DNA of 64,000 bases. Origin: Elymus sibiricus. Its lineage: Eukaryota; Streptophyta; Magnoliopsida; Poales; Poaceae. Under the pieces are notes generated by a model, which saw only the letters and a program-made list of their open reading frames with translations, searched no databases and was not told where the DNA came from. The stretch lies in contig CM077676.1 in the NCBI GenBank assembly GCA_039707655.1, forward strand, positions 373,864,114-373,928,113, written 5' to 3'. A program made the position numbers and the translations under genes. Shown piece after piece: positions 12,159 to 25,500 of the stretch (its first letter is position 1; every line of letters starts with the position of its first letter).

Positions 12159-15100
12159 TGTGACGCCCCCGACTTAATCGTGCACTAACCATACACGCAA
12201 ATGCCCATGATCATGCCTAAGGACTCACTTGAAGATATCACAACACAACTCTAAACACAAATAAAAGTCATACAAGCTTTATATTACAAGCCAGGGGCCT
12301 CGAGGGCTCGAATACATAAGCTCGATGTCATACAAGCATCAGCGGAAGCATTAGATATCTGAGTACAGACATAAAGTTAAACAGATAGGCCTTTAAGAAG
12401 GCGGGGCAAAATAAAAACACTGGATCGAAAGGCGCAGGCCTCCTGCCTGGGTGCCTCCTAAATACTCCTGGTCGTCGGAGGGCTCCTCGTAGTAGTAGTA
12501 TCCGCCAGGGGGGTAGTAGTAGTCGTAGTCGACGGCTGGGGCAGCCGGCTCCTGGGCTCCGTCATCTGGTCGCATCATTCGGGTATGGGGAAAAAGGGAA
12601 GCAAAGCAACCGTGAGTACTCATCCAAAGTACTCAGCAAGACTTACATCAGATCTAATCTAAATATGCAACATTATCATAGGAAGGCTGTATATGTGGAG
12701 TTGGCTGCTGAAATGCCAGAATAGAGGGGAAGGCCTAGCCCATCGAAGACTAGCATCTTCAGGGTCTTGTAGCATAAGAAGAGAGTAGATTAGTACATTA
12801 ATATAATAGTAGCATCACATAGCAACAACGCCCAGAGATCCTTCCTCGACTCCCTACGAGAAAGCGATCCCGGAGCCAATACATTTAACCCATTTCTAGT
12901 TGTAGAAGATCGGGATATTTTCCGAGCGTCCTGTTACCATGGACACGGCTATTCGAATAGATATACTTCCCTGCAGGGGTGCACAAACTTACCCAACACG
13001 CTCGATTAACTCTGGTCGGACACACTTGCTCAGTCGATGCCCGGCCTCGGTCTATCGACACGTCGTAGCCCTACCTAGGTTCAACAGAGAGGCTAGCACG
13101 CCGGTCTACATCCTAAGTGCGAAGGGGTCTTGGGCGCATTTCCCTTTGCACTCCTGCGTGCTGCGTGGGCGGCCGGGAGCAGACCTAACCCCCTTAATAC
13201 AAGCGCGGGCATTCCCAGTCCAACCCGGCGCGCGCCGCTCAATCGCTGACATCTGAAGAACTTCGGCTGATACATACGACGCCGAGTACCCATATTATTC
13301 CCACGTGCTGGTTAGTGCGAAAAGGCCAGAGGCCTACTCAGATTACATATCCTAACCCTTAGTGCAATAGGAGCTCGCGGTGACAAGCAGAGAATCACGA
13401 TCATGTGACCCCGTCGCCCCGTCTCGTGGACTTACGGCAAGGGCTAAGAATGCCCGGCCGTGCCACGTATTCATCTCACGAGCACCCTCATGGTCAACCC
13501 GAATCCACATCTCTCGCGGGTACCCCTCGAGGCCGACCCGACTTTATCAAGTAACAGTAGTAAAGTCAAAGTAACCGTGTGTCCAAAACATCAAGAAGGA
13601 ATCCGAGGAATCACCCTCGTTGGATTCCCACCCGATGTACCTGTCAAGGTGAACCCGGAGGAATCACCCTCGATGGTACTCACACTTGCGGGGTTGCACG
13701 ACAGAAGCTTTATCGGAGGTGGTGAAAGAGGAATCACCCTCGGTATCCCACAACCGACTAGCTGAACTACAGAGGTAACACCAGCAGTGAGTTAAGAGGT
13801 ATCACCCTCGGCACTCGATATTAGCTCTGCAGAGTCGGGCAACTTAAGGGGGGTGTGTGGGGATGTGCTGGTCTCAGCCCGGCGATCACATCGATCGGGG
13901 CACAGGTACTAAAGCGGGGCAACTAGAGCAAGGAAGAGGGGCCACAGATGGTTCACTACCAACCTATACTAAGCATTTAGGATATCAGGTAAGGTATCAA
14001 CAGAAGTTACAAGAAACAGGCTATGCATCAGAATAGGATAAATCAACAGTAGTAGCAAATTCTAATGCAAGCAGGAGGGAGAGAGAATAGGTGATATAGG
14101 CATGCATCAAGGGGGGGTTGCTTGCCTGGAAGCTCTGCGGCAAAGGAGGGATCGTCAGAGGTGTCGTCGGTCTCCTGAGCTGCGTCGGTCTCGGGGGCTA
14201 TCGGAATAGAAGAGGGGGAAGAAACAATAAATAAAAGCAATTGATCCAACACAGATGCATGGCATGGTAGTATGCAGTGTTAGAGATGACCTAATGCAAT
14301 GCTACATATCGCAGATGAAGCGGGAAAATATCTGGAATATTTTCCCGGCGTTTAGGCTGATTTCGGTATACTGAACCGGAGGGGAAGGTTCCATGTTCAG
14401 ATAGATAGTAGTGATGGTCAAGCATTTTGACCGCGTATTTGGATTCGTCTCGTTTTTCTGATCAACTTTCATGTAGAAAGTTTTTCGATCCGAGCTACGA
14501 TTGAATTTCTACAAATTTTCAAAGTTTTAAACAGTTTTCTGAAATTCTGGAATTATTTCAATTAACAAAAATGCCAGAAATGGAATATAACATCATGCTG
14601 ATGTCATCACTGCGTCAGCAGTCGGCTGACCAGCTGACTGGTCAACTGGCAGGTGGGACCCACCTGTCAGCCTCGGAGGGTTTTAAAAGTGATTAAATTT
14701 AAACTAATAGACTAATTAGTTAGGTGGGGCCTACTGTCAGTGTCACTAACTAAACTAATGGAATAACTAATTAAACTGCTACAGTAATTAGTCTAACGTG
14801 GCCCACATGTCAGTGTCAGCGATGAACAGTAATCCGCGTTGACCGTGGTCAACGCGGTCAAACGACGGCCAGGGGCCCACTGGCAGTGACCCACTGGTGG
14901 GCCCCGGCCCTGCCAGGTGAGTGCCGGCGCCGGAAAACACTCCGGCGAGCGCCGGACGCGGCAGAGAGCTCCGGCGAGCTCGGGTTTCCTCTACGGTGGT
15001 CCGTTTCGCGCGTTTCTTGCGGCGTTCGAACGGCTACTACACCCCGCGTCGATCCACGGTGTCGGAACGGGCGGAGGTGGCCGGAAAACACGCCGGCGTT

Positions 15101-16296
15101 GAGCCGTGGCGGCGGTGAGCTACGGGTGAGTTCGGCGGCACGGCTACGGTGCGATTTTGCGCGCGCTTTCGGTCGCATTCGAGTGAGAGTGAAGCGTCGC
15201 GTCCAAACGAGCTAGAGCGAGGCCATCGTACTGACCAAAGGTGGCCGGACGGCGAGGTCCCGCGGCGGCCGGAGTTTGACTAGGCGACGAGCTAGCTAGG
15301 GGAAGGAAGAGCGGCTCGGGAGAGGAGTAGAGAGAGGCGGGGGCTCACCGAGCGGCTACGAAAAGCCCGTGGGAGCTTAGGAGCGCAGAGGAGCTCGATT
15401 CGACGACGGCGGCGTGCGGTGCCCGGAGATGGGGATGAAGGCGGATCAGAAGCGGCAGGGCTCCTCGGCTCCAACCAGTGGTCGGGGAGGAAGTAGCGGA
15501 GGTCGGCGGGCCTCCTGGACACCAGCCGCGGGCACGGGGACGCCGGTGGCTGCCTGACCGAAACAGCCCGGCGACGGCTGCGTTCGGGTGGAGAGGAGAG
15601 GAGGCGGACGAGCAAGGAAGGAGGGGAGGAGTGGCCAGGGGAGATGGCTCGGGGTCGCTGGGCTATCCTTATCCCCTCGCTCACCAGCTCCATCGCCGTG
15701 GCAAGCGGTGGACGGCGCCGCGCGCGCGCCGGATGCGGGGACGACGACACGGAGGGCGGGAGCAGGAGGACGAATAGAAGATGGGCCAGCTGGGCCGGCG
15801 CCAGGTAAGGCCAGGTAAGTTTCCCTTTTCTATTTTTCTCTGTTTTTTCCATTTAGCTAATAAACAGAGAGGGTTAGGGATTTATTTGGGCTACAAATTC
15901 ATTTTAGAAAAATGTGTGACTTGGCCCATTAAATACCTTACATTTTTAGGCACTGCCACAATAAGGTTTGGGATTTATTTGAACCCATTTGCATTTTTCA
16001 TAAATGAAACTGCATTTTAAATTGCTGGAATTGCACTGAATTAAATGCTAATGCTCATTTTAGCAACATGGTGATGTTGTTCTTCTTAACCTCAAATTGT
16101 TTTGGAATATTTGCTAAATGATGAACATTTTTCCAGCAACTTTTGTGCAACTTCAAAAATTCACTTGCAATTGAATTTGAATTCAGTGGTAGAATTTGAA
16201 ATGAGATATTAATCCAACATGATTATCATTGCAAATCTCAGATGACTTGGCATTAATATGGTGGGTCACTGTAGCTCATTACATAGGGGTGTTACA
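12159..16296 (-). mobile_element. Solo LTR C (Gypsy-type), 4.1 kb, in the 5' LTR of B
   Basis: It runs from TGTGACGCCCCCGAC at 12159 to GGGGTGTTACA at 16296 and is flanked by CCGCG on both sides (12154-12158 and 16297-16301). There is no gag, pol, internal primer site or second LTR, so it is best explained as a solo LTR left by LTR-LTR recombination. On the minus strand it begins TGTAACACCCC, the usual start for Gypsy LTRs of this kind. The GC-rich stretch at about 14850-15780 resembles a transcribed leader. ORFs there (for example 15292-15852 minus, Pro/Ser/Arg-rich) look compositional. The family is not assigned. Confidence 0.8.
13605..13811. repeat. Four spaced GAGGAATCACCCTCG motifs in solo LTR C
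   Basis: The motif GAGG(A/T)ATCACCCTCG recurs near 13605, 13657, 13727 and 13796, with unrelated sequence of about 35-55 bases between copies. The motif is itself an imperfect inverted repeat (GAGG...CCTC). Its function is unknown. Confidence 0.7.
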
Positions 16297-16371
16297 CCGC
16301 GCTCCCCCACCCGCCGCGCAAGCCTCTCGGGATAAGGCTTATCCCGCAGCCCCGCGCCCTCTCCCCTCGCC

Positions 16372-16378
16372 TATAAAA
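16372..16378 (+). promoter_or_regulatory. TATA box of element B 5' LTR
   Basis: TATAAAA lies in a GC-rich setting (CTCGCCTATAAAAACCCC). The equivalent TATAAAA in the 3' LTR is at 43446-43452. This is the likely core promoter of element B. Confidence 0.65.
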
Positions 16379-18785
16379 ACCCCTCGACGCCCTCTCTCAA
16401 TCCCGCCTACTCGCTCATCTCCACGCCGCTCGTAGCAGTCGCCGTCGCCGTTTGAATCTCGCCGGAACCGAAGCTCTTCGCCGTCCAGTCCGTCGCCAGT
16501 GAGCCACCCCGACCCCATTTCTTCGTCTCAATCGACTTCTCATGTCAGTGTGCATCGTTTTGACATAAAATTTTCCGCCTAGGTTCGCCGGAGACGACGC
16601 CACCACCGACCCCGACCTCGCCGGAGCACCGAGCGCCGCCGTCCTCGCCCCGTCCCGTCTGGTCATCCCCGACGACCGCCACCACCATCACCCGAACGCC
16701 CTCGTCGAGCTACATCCGCCCATCTACTTCCCCAACGCCAAAACACGTCATAGCCGCCGCCCTCTCCGTCACCGATGCCGCGCCGCCGTCGTTCGTCGCC
16801 GTCGCCCACGGTGAGCCACCACCCCGTCTCCCATCCGTTAGATCTTAGATCTACGACCCAGATTAGTTAGGTTGTTTTATTTTTATTTTTCGAACCGGTA
16901 TGTGCTAAGGATCGGCCGTTCGCCGGATAAGCTATGCGGCGGACACTTTTCAGCCACTCGCAACGCGCCACGTGGCCAGGGGCTATTTTGCAGTAGTTTT
17001 TTTCTTCAGATTAGCCCCTAAACTTTGATTAGCCCTAACTTTTTAACCGTAGATCCAAATTAGATGAAACCAGCGGCAAAATGTTCGTCTCGATTAGATC
17101 TATCCAGAGAACCCATCTTTGCAAACTTTTACCAATTTCAAATTTGAATTTATTCAGATTTGAATTCAAACTCATTTTGGCCATATCTTTTAAACGGTAA
17201 CTCCGTTTGAATTAATTATTTTTGCACTTTGTCACCGTGGCCAAATCCTATGATCTGAACTTTATCATGGCACTTTTCACACAACTAGGATCTGTCCATG
17301 AATATTTTACTTGTATGCCTTGTATGCACTATAGATCACATCACAAATTTTGAACCCCATGTCACATGTTGCTTTGCACTTAGAATATTTTGGTGCTAGT
17401 TGAGTGGTTGTGTGTTCATTTGGTTTTTCCGAGCCTTTTTGTTTTGCATGTTATTTTGGTTCTTTGAATGATTGCTTATGTGAGTTATTTACTTTGACGA
17501 TAGATTGTCCGGAGTGCGAGGCAGAGTATTATCAGTCTCTAGAGTTGAACCAGCAGTACCAAGGCAAGTTCACATTTGACCATTCTTTCAATTACCTATG
17601 TTTTATATATGCACTTAGTCCTTTGTGGTAGGATTGCATGGTAGGAATTTTATGCCGGATGGCTATGCTTTTACCTAGTAGTTCATTTGAGGTAGGTTTG
17701 AACTATATACCTTTTGTCACCACCATGTAAGTTATTTTCGCCTCGCTAATGTAGACGTGGATTTGGGAGTGTTCATGGTGAGACATGAGTGACAAAGTAG
17801 TAATCAGGACCAAGACTTTTTAATGAACTACCTGGGAGGAATTGGTTTGAATGGCGGCAAAGTACAGTGGGAGCATGCATGGGAAATCCATGGTGGTGCA
17901 CCACTAGTGGTCTGCCGCCCAGGCTCAAAGGGGTCAAATGTATTTTCATGTCTAGAAGCTTACGTGTGCAGCCACAAGCCAATATGGGCTCTGGCTTAGT
18001 TGAGTAGTTAGTGTGACCTCTTCCGGGATAGACTAGCAGATGTAGAATGAGTAGGTGTACCGGCCTATCCGTGGGTTAAGGGGGAATACTTTCGAAAGAC
18101 TATGTCTCGATCTTCCAATCAAGGAGGTGGTCGAGTCTTTGTGGGGAAAAGTGCGCAAACCTCTGCAGAGTGTCAAACCTAATCGATTAGCCGTGTCCCC
18201 GGTTATGGACAACTTGAGCTTTTAGTAGTGGAAATGCCGGGAGATCTCGTCACCCTTAATTTAATCAGTGGGTTTAATGAACTTCGGGAATGGATTGAGT
18301 TGGGGTTGCCAACTCATCCTATGCTATTTTGTAGTAGTAGAATAATTTCTTTACAATAGGGAAAAACCAGCTTTATGCAAAGTTAAACTTAGAGTTTCCA
18401 CCAGCCAAATTGCATGTACAAATAGGTTCATTATACTTGTGATGTGACTTGCCAGTACATTCCATGTACTGACCTACATGGCTGCAACCTATCATGTTGC
18501 AGATATATCCGACGAGAATTAAGGTGCGATAGGTCGATGTTCTACACTCAGCTTTGCTCGTGGAGTTGATGGACTCATTTACTTATTTGCTTCCGCAGTA
18601 TTTGTTTAATGGCCTTATGCCATATTATTCTAATAATTGTATTACTCCTGGACTATCGATGTAATAAAGAGATGTGTGTTATTTCTGTTATTTCATCGAG
18701 TACTGTGTGTGCTAGCAAGTCGATCCAGGGACTAGCACGGTAAGCACAGAGACTTCGATCCTTTTTGGGTCGGGTCGCTACAAGA

Positions 18786-18797
18786 TGGTATCAGAGC
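18786..18797 (+). other. Primer-binding site of element B
   Basis: TGGTATCAGAGC begins three bases after the 5' LTR end at 18782. It is complementary to the 3' end of plant initiator methionine tRNA, the usual primer for these elements. Confidence 0.85.
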
Positions 18798-18937
18798 ACA
18801 TGTTGACTGTAGGACGCGACCCCTAGAAAATGGAAAAGCCATAGGTTGAAAATTCTATTTTAAAATTTCCCTATATATCCATTGGTCTCGTACTTTTCTC
18901 TACTTCTTTACTAATTTCTCCTCTCTTCCAAATGTAG

Positions 18938-19681
18938 ATGTCGGCCGCCATTGTCGAGTTTGAGCAGCCCGATGAGACCATGCCCTTTGGGAGGCAGCTG
19001 ATGAAGATCGTGAAGCATCTGAAGATCGTGCTTCCCACACTCATTGGGACCTTCACGGCCACCTTACCCGAGGAGACCTGCTGGAGGATTGATGTCCATA
19101 TCCCCGGACGCACCATCGGAGTTCACACCGAGCCCATTGACTTCTATCTGGATGTTGGATCATGGGGCCTGGGCAAGGGCATTGCTGCTCATATTGCTCT
19201 TGGCCGCATTCGGGAGGAGTACGCCGAGGAACTCAAGAAGACCTCCTTTGTTATGTACGCGCGCCGCGACGCGAATGGGGAAGTGGTGCGTACTCTAGAG
19301 GACGAGACAATAGCATCCCATATCTAGGACATGGAGGAGCACATTCGCCGGATGGAGGTAGAGCTGGACCACAACCGGATCGTCACCAAGAACCTCATGA
19401 CCCACAAGGCCGAGCTCGAGGAGGAGCTCCTGGACGCTCGCATCGAGCACGAGGGAGAGATCGACGCGCTGCAAGAGAAGATCGACGACCTGAAGCTTCA
19501 GCTTGAGGAGGCCGAGGAGAAGCTGGATGAGGGAGAAGACATCCAGGAGGATCACTCTTATGGTGCTTATGTCAGCCAGGACAAGGACCATGATGATGAG
19601 CTTGGAGATGACGACACAGAGAGTGATGCAAGAACACCCGACGTCAACATGGTTGACTGGTCATCATCCGATGAGAGTTAG
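18938..19681 (+). pseudogene. Upstream coiled-coil ORF of element B (one nonsense codon)
   Basis: A 248-codon frame starts MSAAIVEFEQP at 18938 and ends at 19681, broken by TAG at 19325-19327. The N-terminal part carries a conserved-looking domain (VLPTLIGTF, EETCWRIDVHIPGRT, then PIDF). The C-terminal part from about residue 131 is a heptad-rich, Glu/Leu-rich coiled coil, ending in an acidic tail. ORFs of this kind precede gag in some cereal chromovirus-like elements; their role is not established. The spacing to gag is about 260 bases. Confidence 0.7.
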
Positions 19682-19940
19682 ATTTTAGTCCACCATGAGA
19701 GTTTAGGGATTCGATGTCGTTATTCGATTTCATTATTCGATTAGTTTTATTCATTTGTGAGACCATGTCAAATCTTGTGACATGGCTTATCTTAGGTTGA
19801 TGATTTGTGTGAACCTCTTTGATTGAAATGGAATTGGTGTGATTTGAAGTTTTATTGCTATCATTTGCATGTGGGTAGTGTGATTTTCCTCATTAGACCC
19901 TTGTTCTATTCTAATTTCTCATCCACTCTAAACCCATCAG

Positions 19941-20765
19941 ATGCCTCCGAGACGCGACCCGGTATCCAACTTTCCACCGGAGCTCACTTAGTTGATTCAG
20001 AACCAGAATGCCCTTATGCAGATGCTTATCCAGAATCAGAATCAGAACCAGAACAACAACAACCACCCACCGCCGCCACCCCCAGTTGACAGTCTTACCC
20101 GTTTTCTGAGGCTGAACCCGCCTGTGTTCTCCAGCAGCACAGAGTTGATCATCGCGGATGACTGGCTTCACAAGATATGAAGGGAGCTCGCCACAGCAGG
20201 GTGCAATGATGCAGAGAAGGTGAGGTTTGCCGCTCACCAGCTGGATGGACCGACAGCGTCATGGTGGGAGAACTACACCACCACTTACCCTATGGAGAGT
20301 GTGACTTGGACTCAGTTCCAGCAGGCGTTCCGCACTGCTCATGTTTCAACTGGAGCTATGAATCTCAAGAAGAGGGAGTTCCGCAACTTACGCCAGGGGA
20401 ACCGTTCAGCGGGAGAGTATGTTGATGAGTTCAGCAAGTTGGCCCGCTATGCTCCAGGAGACGTGGCCACAGATGCAGCCAAGCAGGAGAAGTTTCTGGA
20501 GGGACTGAACGACGAGCTGAGAGTTCAGTTGATGGTGGCGACTTTTGAGAACTATCAAGAGTTGGTTGACAAGACTATCATTCTCGAGGGCAAGCATCAG
20601 CAGATAGAGAGCCGCAAGAGGAAGTATGATCAGGGCAAGTTTCAGTCTGGAGCTCAGCAGAAGCCCCGATACACCCCGTACCCGGGATATGCTGGTTCAG
20701 GATCCAGTAAGTTTGGAAGGCACAACCATCATAACCATGGTGGTCATTTTCAGCATGGAGGCAAT
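19941..20765 (+). pseudogene. gag of Gypsy element B, two nonsense codons and truncated by element D
   Basis: The frame begins MPPRRDPVSNFPPELT at 19941. It has a Gln/Asn/Pro-rich N-terminus (residues 17-50), then the capsid fold with the ASWWENY, WTQFQQAF, MNLKKREFRNL and EYVDEFSKLARYAP segments. TAG at 19989-19991 and TGA at 20178-20180 break it, and no frameshift is seen. The capsid part ends in a basic, Gly/His/Asn-rich stretch where element D interrupts at 20766. The zinc knuckle expected next is missing and does not reappear when B resumes at 39598. Confidence 0.88.
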
Positions 20766-22508
20766 TGTTGTGGAACGTTGCATGGAAAACAAAAAAAATT
20801 CTACGCACACGCAAGATCTATCCATGGAGATGCATAGCTACGAGAGGGGGAGTGTGTCTACGTACCCTCGTAGACCGTAAGCGGAAGCGTTAGAACAACG
20901 CGGTTGATGTCGTCAAACAACTTCCCGATCCAACCGACCGAGTACCGAACGTACGGCACCTCCGCGTTCAGCACACGTTCAGCTCGGTGACGTCCTCGAC
21001 TTCTTGATCCAGCAAGACGGCGAGGTAGTGGATGAGTTCCGGCAGCATGACGGCGTGGTGACGGTGATGGTCATGCTATCTCCGCAGGGCTTCGCTCAAG
21101 CACTGCGAAAATATGACCGAGGGACGGAACTGTGGAGGGGGGCGCCGCACACGGCTAAGACAATGTTGTGTCTCCTTTGTGGCGCCCCCCTCTCCTCTAT
21201 TTATATATGTGTAGGGGCTTGGAGTAGAAGGAATAGTGCCACGTGAACAGTAACCATGAATAGTACACACGTGGACTTGGACTGCAAAGTCCAATCCTAT
21301 TCCTACTAGGACTCTCCCTTTTTCCTTCCCTAGTTGCGTGGGCTTTTGAGGACTTGGTGCGCCTGGCCCAATAAGGCTAGGGCGCCTCCCCTTAGCCCAT
21401 GCCAGCCCTTGGGACGTGGTGGACCCACTTGTGGACTTCCGAACCCCTCCGGAATCCTCCGGAACCTTCTGGAAGCTTCCCGGTACAATACCGAAAAAAC
21501 TGCACCTTTTTCCGGAACCCAAAATATGACTTCCCATATATAAATCTTTACCTCTCGACCATTCTGAGACTCCTCGTGACGTCCGGGATCTCATCCGGGA
21601 CTCCGAACAATATTCGGTTACCAATTCACACAACTCATATAACACTATATCGTCAACGAACGTTAAGCGTGCGGACCCTACGAGTTCGGGAATGATGTAG
21701 ACATAACTGAGATGCCTCTCCGGTCAATAACCAATAGCGGAACCTAGATGCTCATATTGGTTCCTACATATATCACGAAGATCTTATCGGTCGAACCGCA
21801 ATGACAACATACGTAATTCCCTTTGTCCGTCGGTATGTTACTTGCCCGAGATTCGATCGTCGGTATCTCCATACCTAGTTCAATCTCGTTACCGGCAAGT
21901 TTCTTTACTCGTTTCGTAATACATCATCCCGTAACTAACTCCTTAGTCACTTTGCTTGCAAGCTTCTTATGATGTGCATTACTGAGAGGGCCCAGAGATA
22001 CCTCTCCGAAACACGGAGTGACAAAGCCCAGTCTCGATCCATGCCAACTCAACGGACACCTTCGGAGATACCTGTAGAGCATCTTTATGATCACCCAGTT
22101 ACGTTGTGACGTTTGATAGCACACAAGGTATTCCTCTGGTATCCGGGAGTTGCATGATCTCATGGTCTGAGGAACATGTATTTGACATTCAAGAAAGCAG
22201 TAGCAATAAACAGAACGATCATATGCTAAGCTAACGGATGGGTCTTGTCCATCACATCATTCTCCTAATGATGTGATTCCGTTATCAAATGACAACTCAT
22301 GTCTATGGTTAGGAAACCTTAACCATCTTTGATCAACGAGCTAGTCTAGTAGAGGCTCACTAGGGACACGGTATTTGTTTATGTATTCACACATGTATTT
22401 AAGTTTCCGGTCAATACAATTCTAGCATGAATAATAAACCTTTATCATGAACAAGGAAATATAAAATAATAACAACTTTATTATTGCCTCTAGGGTATAT
22501 TTCCATCA
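20766..22508 (-). repeat. 3' LTR of Copia element D, complete
   Basis: It is a 1,743-base LTR aligned to 27471-28674 over its first ~1.2 kb; by eye 12 differences occur in the first ~300 bases. The terminal TGTTG...CATCA pair is slightly mutated from the usual TGTTG...CAACA. A TATATAAATA promoter-like motif on the minus strand lies near 21198, in the same place as in the other copy. Confidence 0.92.
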
Positions 22509-22541
22509 GTCTCCCACTTGCACTAGAGTCAATAATCTAGA

Positions 22542-25500
22542 TTACATAGTAATGAATCTAACACCCATGGAGTCTTGGTGTTGATCATGTTTTGCTCGTG
22601 GAAGAGGCTTAGTCAACGGGTCTGCCACATTCAGATCCGTGTGTACTTTGCAAATTTCTATGTCTCCATCCTTGACATATTCACGAATGGAGTTGAAGCG
22701 TCTCTTGATGTGTTTGGTCTTCTTGTGAAACCTGGGCTCCTTGGCTATGGCAATTGCTCCAGTGTTGTCACAAAAGATTGTCATTGGACCCGATGCACTA
22801 CGTATTACACCTAGATCGGATATGAACTCCTTCATCCAGACTCCTTCATGTGCTGCTTCCGAAGCAGCTATGTATTCCGCTTCACACGTAGATCCCGCCA
22901 CGACGCTCTGCTTGGAACTGCACCAACTGACAGCTCCACCATTTAATATAAATACGTATCCGGTTTGTGACTTAGAGTCATCCGGATCAGTGTCGAAGCT
23001 TGCATCGACGTAACCCTTTACGACGAGCTCTTCGTCACCTCCATAAACGAGAAACATGTCCTTGGTCCTTTTCAGGTACTTCAGGATATTCTTGACCGCT
23101 GTCTAGTGATCCACTCCTGGATTACTCTGGTACCTTCCTGCCAAACTTATGGCAAGGCACACATTAGGTCTGGTACACAGCATGGCATACATAATAGAAC
23201 CTATGGCTGAGGCATAGGGAATGACTTTCATTTTCTCTATATCTTCTGCCGTGGTCGGGCATTGAGTCTGACTCAACTTCACACCTTGCAAGACAGGCAA
23301 TAACCCTTTCTTTGACTGTTCCATTTTGAACTTCTTCAAAACTTTGTCAAGGTATGTGCTTTGTGAAAGTCCTATCAAGCGTCTTGATCTATCCCTATAT
23401 ATCATGATGCCCAATATATAAGCAGCTTCACCGAGGTCTTTCATTGAAAAATTCTTATTCAAGTATCCCTTTATGCCATCCAGAAATTCTATATCATTTC
23501 CAATCAACAATATGTCATCCACATATAATATTAGAAATGCTACAGAGCTCCCACTCACTTTCTTGTAAATACAGGCTTCACCGTAAGTTTGTACAAAACC
23601 ATATGCTTTGATCACCTCATCAAAGCGTATATTCCAACTCCGAGATGCTTGCACCACTCCATAGATGGATCGTTGGAGCTTGCACACTTTGTTAGCACCC
23701 TTAGGATCGACAAAACCTTCTGGTTGCATCATATACAACTCTTCTTTGAGAAAACGATTAAGGAATGCAGTTTTGACATCCATTTGCCAGATTTCATAAT
23801 CATAAAATGCGGCAATTGCTAACATGATTCGGACAGACTTAAGCATCGCTACGGGTGAGAAAGTCTCATCATAGTCAACCCCTTGAACTTGTCGAAAACC
23901 TTTCGCGACAAGTCGAGCTTTGTAGACAGTGATATTACCATCAGCATCCGTCTTCCTCTTAAAAATCCATTTATTCTCAATGCCTTGCCGATCATCGGGC
24001 AAGTCCACCAAAGTCCACACTTTGTTCTCATACATGGATCCTATCTCAGATTTCATGGCCTCAAGCCATTTGTCGGAATCCGGGCTTATCATAGCTTCTT
24101 CATAGTTCGTAGGTTCGCCGTTGTCTAACAACATAACTTCCAGAACAGGATTACCGTACCACTCTGGTGCGGAACGTACTCTGGTCGACCTACGAAGTTC
24201 AGTAGTAACTTGATCTGAAGTTTCATGATCTTTATCATTATCTTCCTCTCTTATTGGTGTAGGCATCACGGGAACGGTTTTTTCTGATGAGCTACTTTCC
24301 AATTCGAGAGAAGGTACAATTACCTCATCAAGTTCTACTTTCCTCCCACTCACTTCTTTCGAGAGAAACTCCTTCTCTAGAAAGGACCCATTCTTGGCAA
24401 CAAAGACCTTGCCTTCGGATCTGTGGTAGAAGGTGTACCCAATTGTTTCTTTAGGATATCCTATGAAGACGCACTTCTCCGCTTTGGGTTCGAGCTTATC
24501 AGGTTGAAGCTTTTTCACATAAGCATCGCATCCCCAAACTTTAAGAAACGACAGCTTAGGTTTCTTGCCAAACCATAGTTCATACGGTGTCGTCTCAACA
24601 GATTTAGACGGTGCCCTATTTAACGTGAATGCAGCTATCTCTAATGCATAACCCCAAAACGATAGTGGCAAATCGGTAAGAGACATCATAGAACGCACCA
24701 TATCCAATAAAGTACGGTTACGACGTTCGGACACACCATTACGCTGTGGTGTTCCAGGTGGCGTGAGTTGTGAAACAATTCCACATTTTCTTAAATGAAG
24801 GCCAAACTCGTAACTCAAATATTCGCCTCCGCGATCAGATCGTAGAAACTTTATTTTCTTGTTACAATGATTCTCTACTTCACTCTGAAATTCTTTGAAC
24901 TTTTCAAATGTTTCAGACTTGTGTTTCATCAAGTAGATATACCCATATCTACTCAAATCATCTGTGAAGGTTAGAAAATAACGATACCCGCCGTGTGCTT
25001 CAACATTCATCGGACCGCATACATCGGTATGTATTATTTCCAACAAATCAGTAGCTCGCTCCATTGTTCCGGAGAACGGAGTTTTAGTCATCTTGCCCAT
25101 GAGGCATGGTTCGCAAGTATCAAATGATTCATAATCAAGAGATTCCAAAAGTCCATCCACATGGAGTTTCTTCATGCGCTTTACACCAATATGACCTAAA
25201 CGGTAGTGCCACAAGTATGTTGCACTATCATTATCAACTTTGCATCTTTTGGCATCAATATTATGAATATGTGTATCACTACGATCGAGATTCAACAAGA
25301 ATAGACCATTCACAAAAGGTGCGTGACCATAAAAGATGTTACTCATATAAATAGAACAACCATTATTCTCTGACTTAAATGAATAACCATCTCGCAATAA
25401 ACAAGATCCAGATATAATGTTCATGCTCAATGCTGGCACCAAATAACAATTATTGAGGTCTAAAACTAATCCCGAAGGTAGATGTAGAGGTAGCGTGCCG

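Larger units (their letters stand above)
11564..18782 (+). repeat. 5' LTR of Gypsy element B, interrupted by solo LTR C
   Basis: It aligns with 42786-45820 once 12159-16296 and one CCGCG copy are removed, giving about 3.08 kb against 3.04 kb for the 3' LTR. The main length difference is about 25 bases near 17600 that the 3' copy lacks. The LTR contains a TATA box (16372-16378), a very GC-rich leader with short Pro/Ser/Arg-rich pseudo-ORFs, and an AT-rich downstream half. It ends just before the primer-binding site. Confidence 0.92.

Noticed and set aside
13605..13811. CRISPR-like spaced repeats
   Set aside because: The repeats are short and imperfect, the spacers unequal, and they lie in a plant LTR with no cas genes.
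15292..15852. 186-codon minus-strand ORF in the GC-rich part of solo LTR C
   Set aside because: It is Pro/Ser/Arg-rich from composition, has no domain, and overlaps several equally long ORFs in other frames; it is part of an LTR leader.
17404..17631. Conserved 70-75 codon ORF present in both LTRs of B (also 44467-44682)
   Set aside because: It is duplicated only because the LTRs are duplicated; the two copies end differently after a small indel, and no domain is visible.
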